The translations under genes and the position numbers were made by a program. A DNA stretch of 64,000 nucleotides from the NCBI GenBank assembly GCA_023091735.1, contig JALKBU010000008.1:86228-150227 (forward strand), given 5' to 3'. Positions 63,979 to 64,000 of this stretch are shown here, piece after piece. The first letter of the stretch is position 1. Each line of letters opens with the position of its first letter. The stretch comes from Trichomonas tenax (lineage: Eukaryota > Parabasalia > Trichomonadida > Trichomonadidae). The notes under the pieces are model-generated. The model searched no databases, was not told the origin of the DNA, and was given only the letters and a program-made list of their open reading frames with translations.

Positions 63979-64000
63979 AAACAAATATTAATTTAATTTT

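Noticed and set aside
1..64000. CRISPR arrays, bacterial operons or ribosome-binding sites
   Set aside because: No regularly spaced short repeats, no gene clusters with short spacers, and the gene content is eukaryotic.

Overview
This window looks like nuclear DNA of a trichomonad (Parabasalia), most likely a Tritrichomonas-like species. It is very AT-rich and gene-poor, the genes appear intronless, and many have a short TCAYW initiator-like element just upstream of the ATG. One gene encodes an Initiator-Binding-Domain (IBD) protein, a trichomonad-specific core-promoter factor family. The rest of the content fits: short R2R3 Myb, coiled-coil/ankyrin proteins, and repeated beta-helix surface-protein genes, most of them broken. 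The assignment is by family recognition only; no database search was possible.

Layout. 0-3 kb: edge of an unknown minus-strand gene and a Rim15/IRE/MAST-type AGC kinase. 3-9.5 kb: gene desert with two short mobile elements. 9.5-19 kb: Myb factor, basic/acidic unknown protein, coiled-coil ankyrin protein, cytosolic M14 carboxypeptidase, and a large N-glycosylated surface protein that shares a repeat-filled divergent promoter region with the carboxypeptidase. 18.8-21 kb: two tandem decayed surface genes. 21-28 kb: inverted-repeat element, TBL1-like LisH/WD40 protein, a TBCC-domain gene broken by one stop codon, and a complete MULE-type MITE. 28-35 kb: small membrane protein, broken PP1-like phosphatase, second member of a TIR element family, broken ankyrin gene, beta-helix remnants. 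35-44 kb: UBX protein, large ankyrin protein, beta-helix remnants, mitotic-type cyclin. 44-50.4 kb: palindromic element, tiny Cys-tailed membrane protein, second tyrosine-recombinase remnant, dead protein kinase, then a 3-kb desert. 50.5-56 kb: the densest part, with IBD protein, PIG-V-like mannosyltransferase, Dus1-like tRNA dihydrouridine synthase, a redox-dead PDI-like secretory protein and a U2AF35-like splicing factor. 56-62.3 kb: beta-helix pseudogenes, a GC-rich island and a large helical protein. 62.3-64 kb: second copy of a long repeat, low-complexity DNA, and two ORFs of foreign character.

There are no operons; genes stand alone, mostly with long AT-rich spacers. Functional groups are transcription (IBD, Myb, TBL1), signalling and cell cycle (AGC kinase, cyclin), tubulin/flagella (carboxypeptidase, TBCC remnant), RNA processing (U2AF35, Dus), secretory/surface (PIG-V, PDI-like, surface protein) and ubiquitin (UBX).

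The most unusual content is the mobile and decayed DNA. It includes a perfect 654-bp MULE MITE with a 9-bp target duplication, a second 9-bp-TSD family with two members, two internally deleted tyrosine-recombinase elements with palindromic ends, and two dispersed repeats (A and B) that sit upstream of unrelated genes in the same orientation. Three conserved-family genes carry point stop codons.
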